64,000 nucleotides of DNA from Sphaerolaimus hirsutus (lineage: Eukaryota; Nematoda; Chromadorea; Monhysterida; Sphaerolaimidae), in assembly GCA_964036195.1 (NCBI GenBank), contig OZ038456.1, positions 6,324,001 to 6,388,000 of the forward strand. The letters run 5' to 3'. Numbering within the stretch: the first letter of the stretch is position 1; every line of letters starts with the position of its first letter. A model generated the notes under the pieces. It worked only from the letters and a program-made list of their open reading frames with translations. It was not told where the DNA came from and searched no databases. This document shows, piece by piece, positions 11,125 to 21,377 of this stretch. The position numbers and the translations under genes were made by a program.

Positions 11125-11510
11125 AAACTCCCAGCGCAAGTAAACTCCCAGCGCAAGTAAGCTCCCAGCACAAGTAAGCTACTCCCAGCACAAGTAAGCT
11201 CCCAGCACAAGTAAGCTACTCCCAGCGCAAGTAAGCTCCCAGCACAAGTAAGCTACTCCCAGCGCAAGTAAGCTCCCAGCACAAGTAAGCTACTCCCAGC
11301 ACAAGTAAGCTTCCAGCACAAGTAAGCTACTCCCAGCACAAGTAAGCTACTCCCAGCGCAAGTAAGCTCCCAGCACAAGTAAGCTACTCCCAGCACAAGT
11401 AAGCTTCCAGCACAAGTAAGCTACTCCCAGCACAAGTAAGCTCCCAGCACAAGTAAGCTACTCCCAGCGCAAGTCAACTCCCGGCACAAGTATACTCCCA
11501 GCGCAAGTGT
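11125..11510. repeat. Minisatellite of AGTAAGCTCCCAGCAC type units
   Basis: About 20 short units alternate as AAGTAAGCTCCCAGCAC and AAGTAAGCTACTCCCAGCGC, with occasional variants. Units of about 17 and 20 bp pair into a higher-order unit of about 37 bp. There are no unique spacers, so this is not a CRISPR array. Confidence 0.95.
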
Positions 11511-11786
11511 GCACCGTCAACGCTCATGTACGGTGCAACACGGCCACAACTCCCCCCCATTTCTGATTTGCATGTAAATAAATGAGTATTTACAAACATC
11601 GAAATTGCAATTTTCTTGTCAATTGCCACTTGAGAGTATTTCTTTCCAACACCAGTTGGAAATTACAACTGGTGTTTGTAAATATATCTGTTTACATGCA
11701 AATTGGAATTTTTTATTTGTTTGTCTAAATATTTTTTTAAATATTTTTTGTTCAAAAATAAAATTGCTCAAATGTGTTCTAATGGC

Positions 11787-12025
11787 CCTACACACACTAT
11801 TTTTCACCGTGACCGATGGGAAAACTGAAATGGTGACATGGCGACATCCAGCCTACTCTGTTTGTATGCTTTATGTGTTTTAGTAGTCAAATTTTTAAAT
11901 TTTAACTTTCATTGATTTAAATTCCAATTAAAATTGAATAAAATCATTCAACCGCATTCATTAATTTGCATTTGAAAAAATTTCAGTTTTCACGCGAAGT
12001 CATGGTGAAAACTAGTGTGTGTAGG
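11787..12025. repeat. Inverted-repeat element, family G (CCTACACACACTA ends)
   Basis: CCTACACACACTATTTTTCACC on the left faces GGTGAAAACTAGTGTGTGTAGG on the right. Related ends occur at 17793-17830 and 28540-28565. AT-rich interior, no coding sequence, no clear target duplication. Confidence 0.65.
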
Positions 12026-12415
12026 CACATTGTTGCTGTTGTTTAATAAATATTTTGGGTTTTTTTAAACAATTTTATTTCTTCTTTTTCAAATATTTTC
12101 AAATATTTTTTAAATAATATTTTTTAATTAACAAAAATATGTACAGAAGCAAATAAAAAATTCTGAAATTTCCGCGGTACACGGAACAAGCATATCTTTG
12201 CTGCCGCGGCTGTGCTTGCATAGGAGTGCTGTTTTTTTTTCTGCAGCTGGCTGCACCGCGGTGCAAAGTGGGGGGGGGGGTTACAGTCGCGCCGTACAGG
12301 AGCGTTGACGGTGCATACTAGTGCTGGGTGTTTACTTGCGCTGGGAGCTTAATTGCGCTGAAAGTAGCTTACTTGCGCTGGGAGCTTACTTGTGCTGGGA
12401 GTTTACTTGCGCTGA

Positions 12416-13200
12416 GGCACACTGCCGGTATATACAACATTAGAAAGTACTGCCACTTGCATGATATATCTGTATATATTTACTCATAAGTGACATAAAA
12501 AGCACCAGGACTGTGACGGTGTGACGCCAAATGCCAAAAGCGCCATGGTGCTTATTCGACCCATGTTAAATAAAATTACAAAACATAGTTAAATTTTTAC
12601 TTTTTCTTCAGTAGATATGAGTAAATTTCATTTTTCCCAGAAAATGTGTATGTGTGTATCTTTGTTAAATGTTGCTGCAATTATCACTCAAAATCATCAA
12701 TTTTTATGAATTTTTGCCCATTTTTGCCTTCAAATTTGTGTGCTATTGCCTACTTTCCGCTATTTTTGACTACATTTGTGCTAAACCATTTTTGGCTAAA
12801 CACCCCATTTTTGTTGTCTTTTTGCCCTCTTTTTTCTTGAAAAAGCCCATATAAAAGTTTCAAAAGCCTATATAAAAGCCTATCTGCTATATATACATTT
12901 TCTGTACTCAAGAGATTTCAAAATGTATAGGTAAAAGCGAGTACTGATACTTTTGTCAGAGGAGATTCAAAAAGGTTTAAACTATGAATGGCGCTTTTTA
13001 CTTTGGCGCCAGCACCATGGCGCTTTACACCACTACACAAAACCACATTTGGGGATTTTAAAAGGGGGTCATTAAACAATGGTTTTTCAATCCCTATTGT
13101 TGCTGAACAAAAAAAATGTGACTGCTGAACAGTCCAATAAAAACAAAAGATACCACATCTGAATAAATATTTATTAGGTAACCTAATCACTGCTATTTAT
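12416..13200. other. Gene-free stretch with a family C-like element (about 12498-13033)
   Basis: The left block AAAAGCACCAGGACTGTGACG with AAAAGCGCCATGGTGCTT faces the right block GGCGCCAGCACCATGGCGCT. This resembles the GCGCC-rich ends of family C, but degraded. The interior is AT-rich. No gene seen. Confidence 0.45.
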
Positions 13201-14407
13201 CACTAGTATATTGCAGGAGGACCGCTGCATTTTGATGAAGTAATTTTTAAAAAAATTTTTTCGGTTCTTTCGGGTATTCGGTTCGGTTCCGGGTATAAGT
13301 GCCGGTTCTCGGTTCCGGTTTGGGTATTTTTTTCGATTCCGGTTCTCGATTCTCGGTTCCAAAATATGCTTGGAACCGCGGTTAGGGTCGGTTCGGGGTC
13401 CCAACCGTAATGGACACCCTGGTGGCCATGCACACTAGTCCACCGTCAAAATTTTAGCACATTGAGTTTATGAGAATGCATGAATTTCGCCATGAACTGT
13501 ATGCTTCCTCACTCTGGTAAACTCGAAAGGTTTCAAAGAATTTCAAGTTTCCCAAATTTTGTCGGTGTACGAGACTAGTGTGCCATTAGGTGTGAAATTC
13601 TCGTTGCTGCGGTGGTCGTTGTTGTATTCACGTTTTTTCTTGATTTTCAACCTTTTCACAAGTTATCGAAATGTTTCACTATTTTTAGGGGCATCAGCCA
13701 CCATGGTGTGATTGTATCCCACAACAAATGGGGTTATGTTTTATATCACAATTCAATAGTCATACTTTTTTCTTGAGCAAGATTTTTTTGGGAATAACTG
13801 TTGCGTCTCCATGTGTATTTGCATTTAGTTATACACCTTGTGATAGATGCTGTATTTTTGTTGTTCAATTCAATACCAGATGATTTTATTACCTGATACC
13901 CAACAATTGTATTACCCGATACCTGACAATTCTATTGCCCAATACCCAACATTTTGACTTTGATACCCAAACCTGAACCCAATACCTGCAAAAATTTTGG
14001 AACCGATACCCGGACCGCAATTTTTAGGACCCGATACCCAAACTTGAAAATTTGAAATGCTAACCCTACTGGATGGTGCTTATTTATGTATTATTTCCCC
14101 TTGTGTATGCCACTTGTTATTTCAAGGCATTTGAAGGAGTTGATTTTTTATCCCCTAGAAGCTAACATGTTTAATAGTGATTTGCTAGCCATTTTTCAAT
14201 TTGTGTCTACGCAGTACGAATTCAATTCGAATGTGATATTGTTTGTTTTGTTAATTTATTTCATCCGCTTACTTTTCGAAATTGTGATTTGTGGTAAACA
14301 ACGGTACGGTAAATTGTCCATATTCCGGTAAACGGTATGCGGGGTTTCAGGATCTTGTTTCCCGATTTTTATTTTTCATCGTCAGCATCGAATGCAATTT
14401 CTTTATA
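13201..14407. other. Gene-free stretch with degenerate CGGTTC and GATACCC repeats
   Basis: Bases 13260-13400 are CGGTTCCGGTT-type repeats. Bases 13880-14060 are GATACCCAA-type repeats in the complementary sense. These look like subterminal zones of the putative family Q. Nothing coding is recognised. Confidence 0.5.
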
Positions 14408-15869
14408 CCGTATTTCCTCGAAATACCACACCTTGAAACCTAGGGTGTCAAAAAAACTTTTTTTACGGAAAACGAAAAGGTTAAAAAATTTCACTTTACG
14501 GAAAATGGACAGGTAAAAAAAAATTTCTGCCTGAAAACGGAAAGGTAAACAAATTTCACCCAACGGAAAATGGAAAGGTAAAAAAATTATCAGCCGGAAA
14601 ACGGAAAGTGGAAAAAATGAAATGCCGGTAAGCGAAATTTTCACGGAGACCAGAAAAATAAAGTGAAATTTGCATGGAAATGGGCAAATTTGCAGAAGGA
14701 AAAAATGCATGCATGTTTGCCTGTTTGGCTTTGATTGTGGTAGCTGTACATTCTGCAACTATGGATCATGCCAGTAACTTCACTTGTAGTTCAAGCTTAA
14801 CTGAACCAACAAAAAATCATCAAAAGGTAGCAAAAGTATACTACAACAACAATCAGAATTGAGCAAAAGTGAGCTTTGATGTAACTGAACAGTAAAAAGT
14901 ATACTCAGCTGTCTGCAAAGTATGTGTCCAAAATTACTTTGTGTTTTTTACAGATTTGGATACAGATAAATATTATGAATGACACAAGAACCTGGTAGTT
15001 AAAAACACAATAGTGGAAAAAGATAAATACAGATTGGAAAAATAATGGAAAAATGCCAGAAAACTGAAAATCGAACCAGAAAATGGAAAAATGGCCTGGG
15101 AAAATGGAAACAGAAAGGTAAAACAATTTTCAGCCGGAAAAACGGAAATGGAGAGGTAAAAAATTTTCAGCTGCCAGAAAACGGAAAGGTAAAAAATTTT
15201 CAGCTGCCGGAAAATGGAAAGGTAAAAAAATTTTCCTGCGGAAATGGAGAATGGAAATTTGACACCCTATTGAAACCCACCCCCTGCTATAAGTCTACTG
15301 GGAGTTCAAGCAAATTCTGGGGAAATTTTACCCCCCCCCCTCGAAATACAGAGGGTCAGCGATTGTTACGTATACTTCCCCCCAATTGAATTAAAAAAAT
15401 CTAAAAGTTCCAATTTCCCTGTCCGTCCAGGGATTATCGTTATAAATGCTACAATTACAGCTCGATGTAAAATTCCAGCATAAAATTTCATTGCAAAATT
15501 TATTACATGAAAGTGGATGATGATACAGGTCTGCAATTTTTCATGGACAATATGTTTATCAATAGCTTCATTGTGACCAAGGGTCATCGTCCACGGTCAC
15601 TTCTGTTTGATTCTGAAAATTCAAAAATTTCGATTTTACGTTGAAATTTTATGCCAGCCTTTATGCTAGTCTTATATTTACATGGCGGTTTTGTTGCATT
15701 TTTCGACGTCTGTGTACGTATTTACGTACAAACAACAATTCAATACTGGGATTTCAAAAAATTTCTGGCGAAATGATAACACCCCTCGAAATATCCCCAC
15801 TGTTTAACCCCCCCTCAAAATTTCAACTCTGAAAAAATCAACCCCAAGGGTTAATTTGAGGAAATACGG
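14408..15869. mobile_element. Foldback-type element, family H, copy 1, with family F nested
   Basis: Ends CCGTATTTCCTCGAAATA and GAGGAAATACGG are inverted and flanked on both sides by TA, compatible with a TA duplication. Family F copy 2 is inserted near its left end. The remaining interior (15270-15860) has C runs and no gene. The same TATTTCCTCGAA end recurs at 28048 and, degenerate, at 25167, 26669 and 32225. Confidence 0.7.
14441..15269. mobile_element. hAT-like element, family F, copy 2 (internally deleted)
   Basis: TAGGGTGTCAAAAAAAC to TTTGACACCCTA, with a perfect 8-bp target duplication TTGAAACC at 14433-14440 and 15270-15277. It shares with copy 1 the GGAAAACGGAAAGGTAAA termini, the 62-codon frame (14674-14862) and the junction region AAATACAGATTGGAAAAA near 15026, but lacks most of the RT fragment. 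Confidence 0.95.
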
Positions 15870-16027
15870 TACCTATATTTTTACCTACTTTTCTACATAC
15901 ATTTCCTCTATTTTCTTCCATTTACACCTTGAAAAAGCCTTATTGAACACCCCCTTAACCGTCGCCCCCCAAATATCTATCTGTCTAAGATCTCCCACCC
16001 CCCTACTCGCCGTCCAAGGCTCCGAAG

Positions 16028-17394
16028 TAGTGATGTGAAAAGCGCCAGACTTTTAGCGCCAAGCACCAAAAGCGCCATGGCGCTTTTGCATCGATGGCGC
16101 CAAGCGCCAATGGCGCCAGAGAAAAATGGCGCCAAGCGCCATGGCGCTTTTCTGGACATGAGCGCCAAGCGCCAATGGCGCCAGGAGGTTATAGCGCCAA
16201 GCGCCAATGGCACCAGCGCCAATAAGATTTTCTGTCAATTACGCAGACATGATACACCGTAATTTTATTTATCGCTATCTATTACTTCTACTATGTCCCA
16301 AAACATAAAAAATAGCCAAATGAAAGCCAAAAAGCTTTCTTACTAAACAATATGGGTAGGAATGACACCTGGAAGCGGTTCCACCAGAAGAAATTATTAA
16401 CAGTTTACTCTATAGGTAACAGAAAATCGCAAAATCCAGTGTTTGCAACTTTTTGCAAGCCCACTCTTTTGCATTTGATACCAGGGTTGTCTTCATTTAT
16501 TTGTCGCAGAATCCACAATTTCATTTTTGAACAACTATCGGTGGACAAATAATTTCATCGGTAAAGCCGGAATTACAGCTTAGCGGCGTTTGACGTGAAA
16601 TGATGACGTCGTAAAATTGATTACATCAAAATAGGCAAAGGTACAGCATTGAAATTTCAGAATTAGATAGTTCTAGTAATTGTGTGTAATGTCCCAACAA
16701 TTTTTTACCAAATAATCATTATTTAAGTAGTTATTAATTTAACGTCAAAATTTTTTGGTGACGTAAAATGTTTGACGTGAAATGTTGACGTAGAATGTGT
16801 AAATAATAATTATTAATTAATTAATTAATAATTAAACTTATTAAATAATAATTATTTTCTTAATTTTTTAGGACATTACACACAATTACTAGAACTATCA
16901 AATTCTGAAATTTCAAGGCTGTATCTATGTCTATTTTGATGTGATCAATTTTACGACGTCATCATTTCACGTCAAACGCCGTTGAGCTGTAATTCCGGCT
17001 TAATGCTCACTTTAATTTTGACTTTATTTGCTTTATATTTTTTTCTTTCATCGGTTGAAATGATTAGTGATGGTGTGTGCAAAATAACATCATGCACACT
17101 TCATTGGACTGTCATAAGAAAAAATAAGTCTGTAGTAAAAAAGCTACCAAGTTTACGTGAAATTGTTGATTCTCTGGCGCTTTTTTGGCGCTTTCAAAAA
17201 TGCTAGCGCCAAGCGCCAATGGCGCCATCGGAAAATAGCGCCAAGCGCCAAAAGCGCCATGGCGCTTTTCGGAAGCACGGCGCCAAGCGCCAATGGCGCC
17301 AGAGCATTTTAGCGCCAAGCGCCAAAAGCGCCATGGCGCTTTTTGCTTTGGCGCTAGCGCCAGGCGCCAGCGCCATGGCGCTTTTACATCACTA
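16028..17394. mobile_element. hAT-like MITE, family C, copy 3, with a nested palindrome
   Basis: TAGTGATGTGAAAAGCGCC on the left faces GGCGCTTTTACATCACTA on the right. Flanks CTCCGAAG (16020-16027) and CTCCCAAG (17395-17402) match at 7 of 8. Both ends are packed with GCGCCAAGCGCC and GGCGCCATGGCGC modules (16050-16230 and 17175-17385). Apparent open frames over these modules are repeat translations. A second element is nested at 16565-17000. Confidence 0.9.
16565..17000. mobile_element. Palindromic MITE, family D, TAA-flanked (PIF/Harbinger- or mariner-like)
   Basis: The element is inverted end to end: AGCCGGAATTACAGCTTAGC faces GAGCTGTAATTCCGGCT. The arms continue through TTTGACGTGAAATGATGACG and TTCAGAATTAGATAGTTCTA and their complements. 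TAA lies on both sides (16562-16564, 17001-17003). A 3-bp TAA suggests PIF/Harbinger, but a TA duplication cannot be excluded. No transposase. Confidence 0.8.
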
Positions 17395-17402
17395 CTCCCA
17401 AG

Positions 17403-18028
17403 TCACCGCGATGGCTTACTTCGAGGCCGATCTGTTGTCGCCGGTCGTGCAGCAGCGCCGACGACACGAGCGCCTGCGACGCCCTGTTCGAGCTGTTCGA
17501 CGTTGTTGGGTGGGGCTGTGTGGCGGATTGACATGGCTTGGGGCAGGGTTCGTTTTTGGTGGTTGCTGGGATGTGTTTGGAGGTTTGGCCGGGTGTTTTG
17601 TTTCCCTGATCTCAGGTTTTGACATTTTAAGATATTTTTGACAATAGTCGCTATGCGCAGTTGATATTGGGTATTTACTTTTACTCAAAAATATGTGTAA
17701 AACACCATACTGAGTAAATACCCATGGGTAGTGGGTACAATACTTCAATTGTACCAGTACCCATTGTAACCAGTATTTTTTCACAAGTACTGGATACTTT
17801 GTGCCTACACACTAGTTTTCCACGTGACGCTTGTGAAAACTCAAATGGCAACATGTCGCCATTAAGTTTTCCGATCTTGCATGACATAAAATTTAGAGGT
17901 GAACAAAAATTTGTGTTGGTATTGGCAAGTCACAATTTTTCCCAACATGAATGCAATAGTGGAAAACTGAATGGAAAATGTTGCCATGTGGTATGGGGAC
18001 ACTTATTGAATGTCGCCATGTCGCCATT
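17403..18028. other. Gene-free stretch
   Basis: The relatively GC-rich piece 17403-17620 has open frames on both strands but no recognisable domain. Bases 17793-18000 hold family G-like blocks (CTACACACTAGTTTTCCACG). No gene can be supported. Confidence 0.4.
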
Positions 18029-18190
18029 GGGCCCACACACGCTAGTTGACATCGACACTAAATGTCAACTGGTGCCGGTCCCGATTCAAAGTTTGCTGAC
18101 GAGCCGACGAACGACGTTCAGACGCATGCTTTGCATTGGGGACTGAACCAGTGGACATTTGGTGTCGATGTCAACTAGCGTGTGGGGGGC
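18029..18190. repeat. Short foldback with long inverted ends
   Basis: GCCCACACACGCTAGTTGAC and the following ATCGACACTAAATGTC are mirrored by GACATTTGGTGTCGATGTCA and ACTAGCGTGTGGGGGGC. A GCCATTG heptamer flanks both sides and may be a target duplication. Confidence 0.8.
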
Positions 18191-18352
18191 CATTGTCGCC
18201 ATGGACAACTAAAATTTAAAACTACATTTAAGTATTACAAACTAACCAATGTTTTTATAAAAAAAATTTATGTTGCTGATATTCAAAAAGTATTTAAAAA
18301 AGGACAAAAGTAACTGGAAGCACAAAAATGTACATATATATACAGTTTCACA

Positions 18353-18845
18353 TAGTGATGGAATGGCGCCATGGCGCTGGCGCCATTCCATCACTATATA
18401 CGTGCTAAAAAAGTGACTTTAATCATTGGCGCCTGGCGCCATTTTTTCAGATGTACCTTATTCCATTTGGAGGTGCCTGTTTCGAGGGGGTATTTTTTAC
18501 TCAGCTCGAAAACACCTGGGGGTATTTTGAGGCGGGGTTAATTCTAGGGGAGTATTTCAAGGAAGCTCGAAAACACCTGGGGGTATTTTGAGGCGGGGTT
18601 AATTCTAGGGGAGTATTTCAAGGAAATTTCAAGGAGTGTGAACAATCTACAATGAAATGTCCAAAAATTTCCTAATGTCCTATTTGGTCACATTTATTCG
18701 CGAAATTTTGGCACCATTTCTGGCGCCATCCAAAACAATGGCGCCAAGCGCCAAGGGCGCCATGGCGCCATTCTAAATAATGGCGCCAGGCGCCAGATGG
18801 CGCCACAGAAAAGGGCGCCAGCGCCATGGCGCCATTCCATCACTA
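18353..18845. mobile_element. Family C-like element, copy 4
   Basis: TAGTGATGGAATGGCGCC at 18353 faces GGCGCCATTCCATCACTA ending at 18845. A complete miniature version of both ends also lies back to back at 18353-18396. No target duplication is evident. It contains a 61-bp tandem duplication. Confidence 0.65.
18503..18624. repeat. 61-bp tandem duplication
   Basis: AGCTCGAAAACACCTGGGGG and the following TATTTTGAGGCGGGGTTAAT occur twice, at 18503-18563 and 18564-18624, apparently without differences. Confidence 0.95.
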
Positions 18846-19075
18846 GTCGGGAGGGATTTTACTCCCGAAAAGAAACAGAAAAATCGGAGATACATCTTAT
18901 GACAACTTGGCAGCCTGCCAATAATTTCGAAATCGCCATAAATTTTTAAAATAGGTATAAAACCATGTATAGAGATAAAAATAGCGATTATGTAGGTCAA
19001 AGTTTTCAAAATGGAGCGATATTGAGCGGTTTTAGGCAAAAAAGGTGCGGGCAAGTGGGCGCGGGCATGCCTGGC

Positions 19076-20331
19076 CCCCTGGGACCAGATTTAATTGGGC
19101 AGAGTTTTTGAGGGGATAGTTATTCAAGGGGAGGGGTTATTTTTTTCCCAGAAACTTGGACTAAATTCAAGGTATGAATGCATTCTGTCAACTCATGTAA
19201 TCCAGGTATTTAACATTACAACGACAACAAAAACGTGTTTATACACTGCGTTTACACTTTATGTATCTGCTGTCGCTGCCGTACGTTGACTTTTTTATTT
19301 TCATCAATAATTTTTGTAAATTTTACAGCAGGTTTTTCACCCAGAGGGGGAAGTCATTCGAGGGGGTAGTTATAATTCCGTCAGTGGCGCGCCAGCTTTA
19401 TCCCTCGCTGCCGAGGGAGGGCGCAAGCGACCCACCCATAATATGGTCAGACACACCAAAATGCGGAAATCGCAAATTTAAAATCGCAATAACTTCGGAA
19501 CGCAATGCGCTAGTGCAGAACCGACTAAACCATTCAAAAGCCCGTATCGAAAAGTACCACCATGCAAATTTTCAGATCCAACGGTTGAGTTCGGAGGAAG
19601 TTATTACGGATTTTCTTTTTCAAGTAGTGTTGTTGTTGTTATTGTTCTTCTTGTTCTCCCGACAATCTTCAATCTGCAATTGAAACTTCCTTGAAACACA
19701 ACCGATTTTCATGGTCGATGGCTCATATGAAAGAGCATATGATGCCATTTCTTTTTTTCGGGAATTTTTTTTACAGGCTCCGCCCACTTTGGGACGGTAT
19801 CTGTTTGAAATTGTCAAACCTCAATAAATTGAAAATTTGAATACTTTTTTAGTTATAAACAGTAAAAATATGCATTTGCAGTGAAGATCGCGATTTTTAC
19901 CGTTTTGCATGACATGGCACTTTACAGGGGCTTTGACATGACATTTGACATATTACAGGGTCTTTGAAGTGAATGATACTTCATATATATTGAACATTCA
20001 ATATAAAATATCATAAAACATAAAAAAAACCACCTGCCCTGCATCCCTGAGGGTGCAGGGCAGAATATTCTTTTTCTTTTTTTGATTTGTCTGATTTAGC
20101 CCGAGTTGCCCTCACAATTAAATCTCGTTTGCTTTTTTCCGGCAAATCGGGCACAAGTGAGGGCGTGCCAGGCAGGCGCGACGGGCGTCTCAACTCTAAA
20201 TCGCCTGGCGCGCAGGGCGCAATTGAATCTCGTTTCATGACATTTTGCCTGGCGTGCATGACGGGCGTGTCAGGCGCCGGGCAGGTAGGCAAGAAATCTG
20301 CCTGCCCAATTAAATCTGGGGCCTGGGGTCT
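19076..20331. mobile_element. Inverted-end element, family L
   Basis: Left GGACCAGATTTAATTGGGCAG faces right CTGCCTGCCCAATTAAATCT, followed by GGGGCC. The interior has no recognised protein. Bases 20040-20290 hold a run of short blocks AATTAAATCTCGTTT, GGCAGGCGCGACGGGCGT and GGCGTGCATGACGGGCGT that repeat with variation. The long frames there on both strands follow these repeats. Confidence 0.55.
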
Positions 20332-20351
20332 TATTCTAGGATTTACGGTAG

Positions 20352-20873
20352 TTGTTAAAACGTATATACTTTTACTCAAACAGTAGGTATACTTGAGTAC
20401 TGAGTCAATATGTTTACTTATACTTTGACAAAAGTACCTGTACTAGCTTTTATGTATACTTTTGAAAGTACTCCAGTACAGGAAACGTATTTCAGATATG
20501 CTTTTTTAGGCTTTTTCAAGGCATAATAAGGAACAAATGGAGAGAAAAAGCTAAAAATGTGAAAACAATTGCCAAAAATAACTGAAATTGGGCAAATAAC
20601 ACATGAACTAGTGAATTTGAAGGTTAAAATGGATAGAAAGGTTCAAAAAGTAAAGATTTTTGGTGAAAATTGTGGCAAATTTCCTAAAAATACACATGTT
20701 TACATTTTCTGGGGGAAAAGTATTTTACTCATGTTTACTCAATTTACTCAGTATTTTACTTATGTTTACTCAAATAAACTTTACATTTTCTGTACTCAGG
20801 GGGTAAGTAAAAAATAAATACTTTACGTTTAAGTATACTTTGAAAAATGTTCAGTACTTTGACCAACTCTGTT
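20352..20873. mobile_element. hAT-like element, family M, copy 1 (degraded)
   Basis: Starts TAGTTGTTAAAACGTATATA and ends CCAACTCTG. Throughout it has GTATACTT, TTTACTCA and TACTTTTACTC repeats typical of the family M copy at 30634-31131. Flanking duplication is not clear. Confidence 0.6.
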
Positions 20874-20973
20874 ATGACATTGATATATTGCCAATTTTCA
20901 GTGTGCGGTGCAGCACATAATCCCAGCTATCCCATGGCTCGACAGTCTACGGTCATTCTATGGCTACAAATAC

Positions 20974-21365
20974 CAGGGGTCTCCTGGGGGGCCTGGGGGG
21001 GCTGCCAAAAGACCCCCCAAATCGCTCAGCTATCTATCTATTTATCTGGAGTGGTTTTTGAGAAATTTTGCCCCAATTTTCGCACCTTTTTATAGTTTTT
21101 CACCTTCAAAATCGTGCTTTCCGGCTATATACGTGGTTATATACCTATTTCGAGCCATCTTAAAGCTACTTTTGGCTACTTTTAACTTATTATTAGCGAT
21201 TTTTTCCCCCTTCTGCCTTCTTAACCTTGAAAAAGCCATATTGTGCCCCCGCCAGCCCCCCCCAAGCCCCCCCCCCCCAGAAAAATTTTCAGCTATCTAT
21301 CCCTCCGGAGGAGCGATTCGCTATCTATCCAGCCCCCGCGATGGCCAAAATCTTGGAGACCCCTG
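20974..21365. mobile_element. hAT-like MITE, family E, copy 2
   Basis: CAGGGGTCTCC at the left faces GGAGACCCCTG at the right. Flanks ACAAATAC (20966-20973) and ACAAATAT (21366-21373) agree at 7 of 8. The interior has the family hallmarks TCAGCTATCTATC and CCTCCGGAGGAGCGATT. Non-coding. Confidence 0.9.
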
Positions 21366-21377
21366 ACAAATATACTA

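Larger units (their letters stand above)
11125..12415. mobile_element. Foldback element whose ends are minisatellite arrays
   Basis: The minisatellite at 11125-11510 recurs inverted at 12321-12415 (CTTACTTGCGCTGGGAGC). Inside it, CACCGTCAACGCTCATGTAC at 11514 is mirrored by GTACAGGAGCGTTGACGGTG at 12294. This is the structure of a foldback transposon with repeat-built termini. The interior, 11540-12290, is AT-rich with no recognised gene and contains the smaller inverted element at 11787-12025. Confidence 0.75.
6831..14068. mobile_element. Possible long element (family Q) hosting many nested insertions
   Basis: The left end TAGGGTTGGGAATTTCAAAA at 6831 resembles the inverted right end, TTTGAAATGCTAACCCTA, at 14068. 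Both ends continue into degenerate repeats of one type: CGGTTCTCGGTTCC on the left, complementary GATACCCAAACC on the right (13880-14050). The flanking octamers ACGGATAC and CTGGATGG share only GGAT, so target duplication is not shown. An alternative left end lies near 13240. Between the ends are A4, E1 (with B1 and F1), the 11125-12415 element and others. Confidence 0.35.

Noticed and set aside
11125-11510. Possible CRISPR array
   Set aside because: The units are contiguous minisatellite repeats with no unique spacers, and the DNA is animal.
17219-17641. Open frame of 140 codons over GCGCC repeats
   Set aside because: It translates the palindromic subterminal repeats of family C and then runs into unrelated DNA.
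20011-20386. Overlapping frames of about 100-120 codons on both strands
   Set aside because: Both follow short repeats inside family L, with no domain and no start context.
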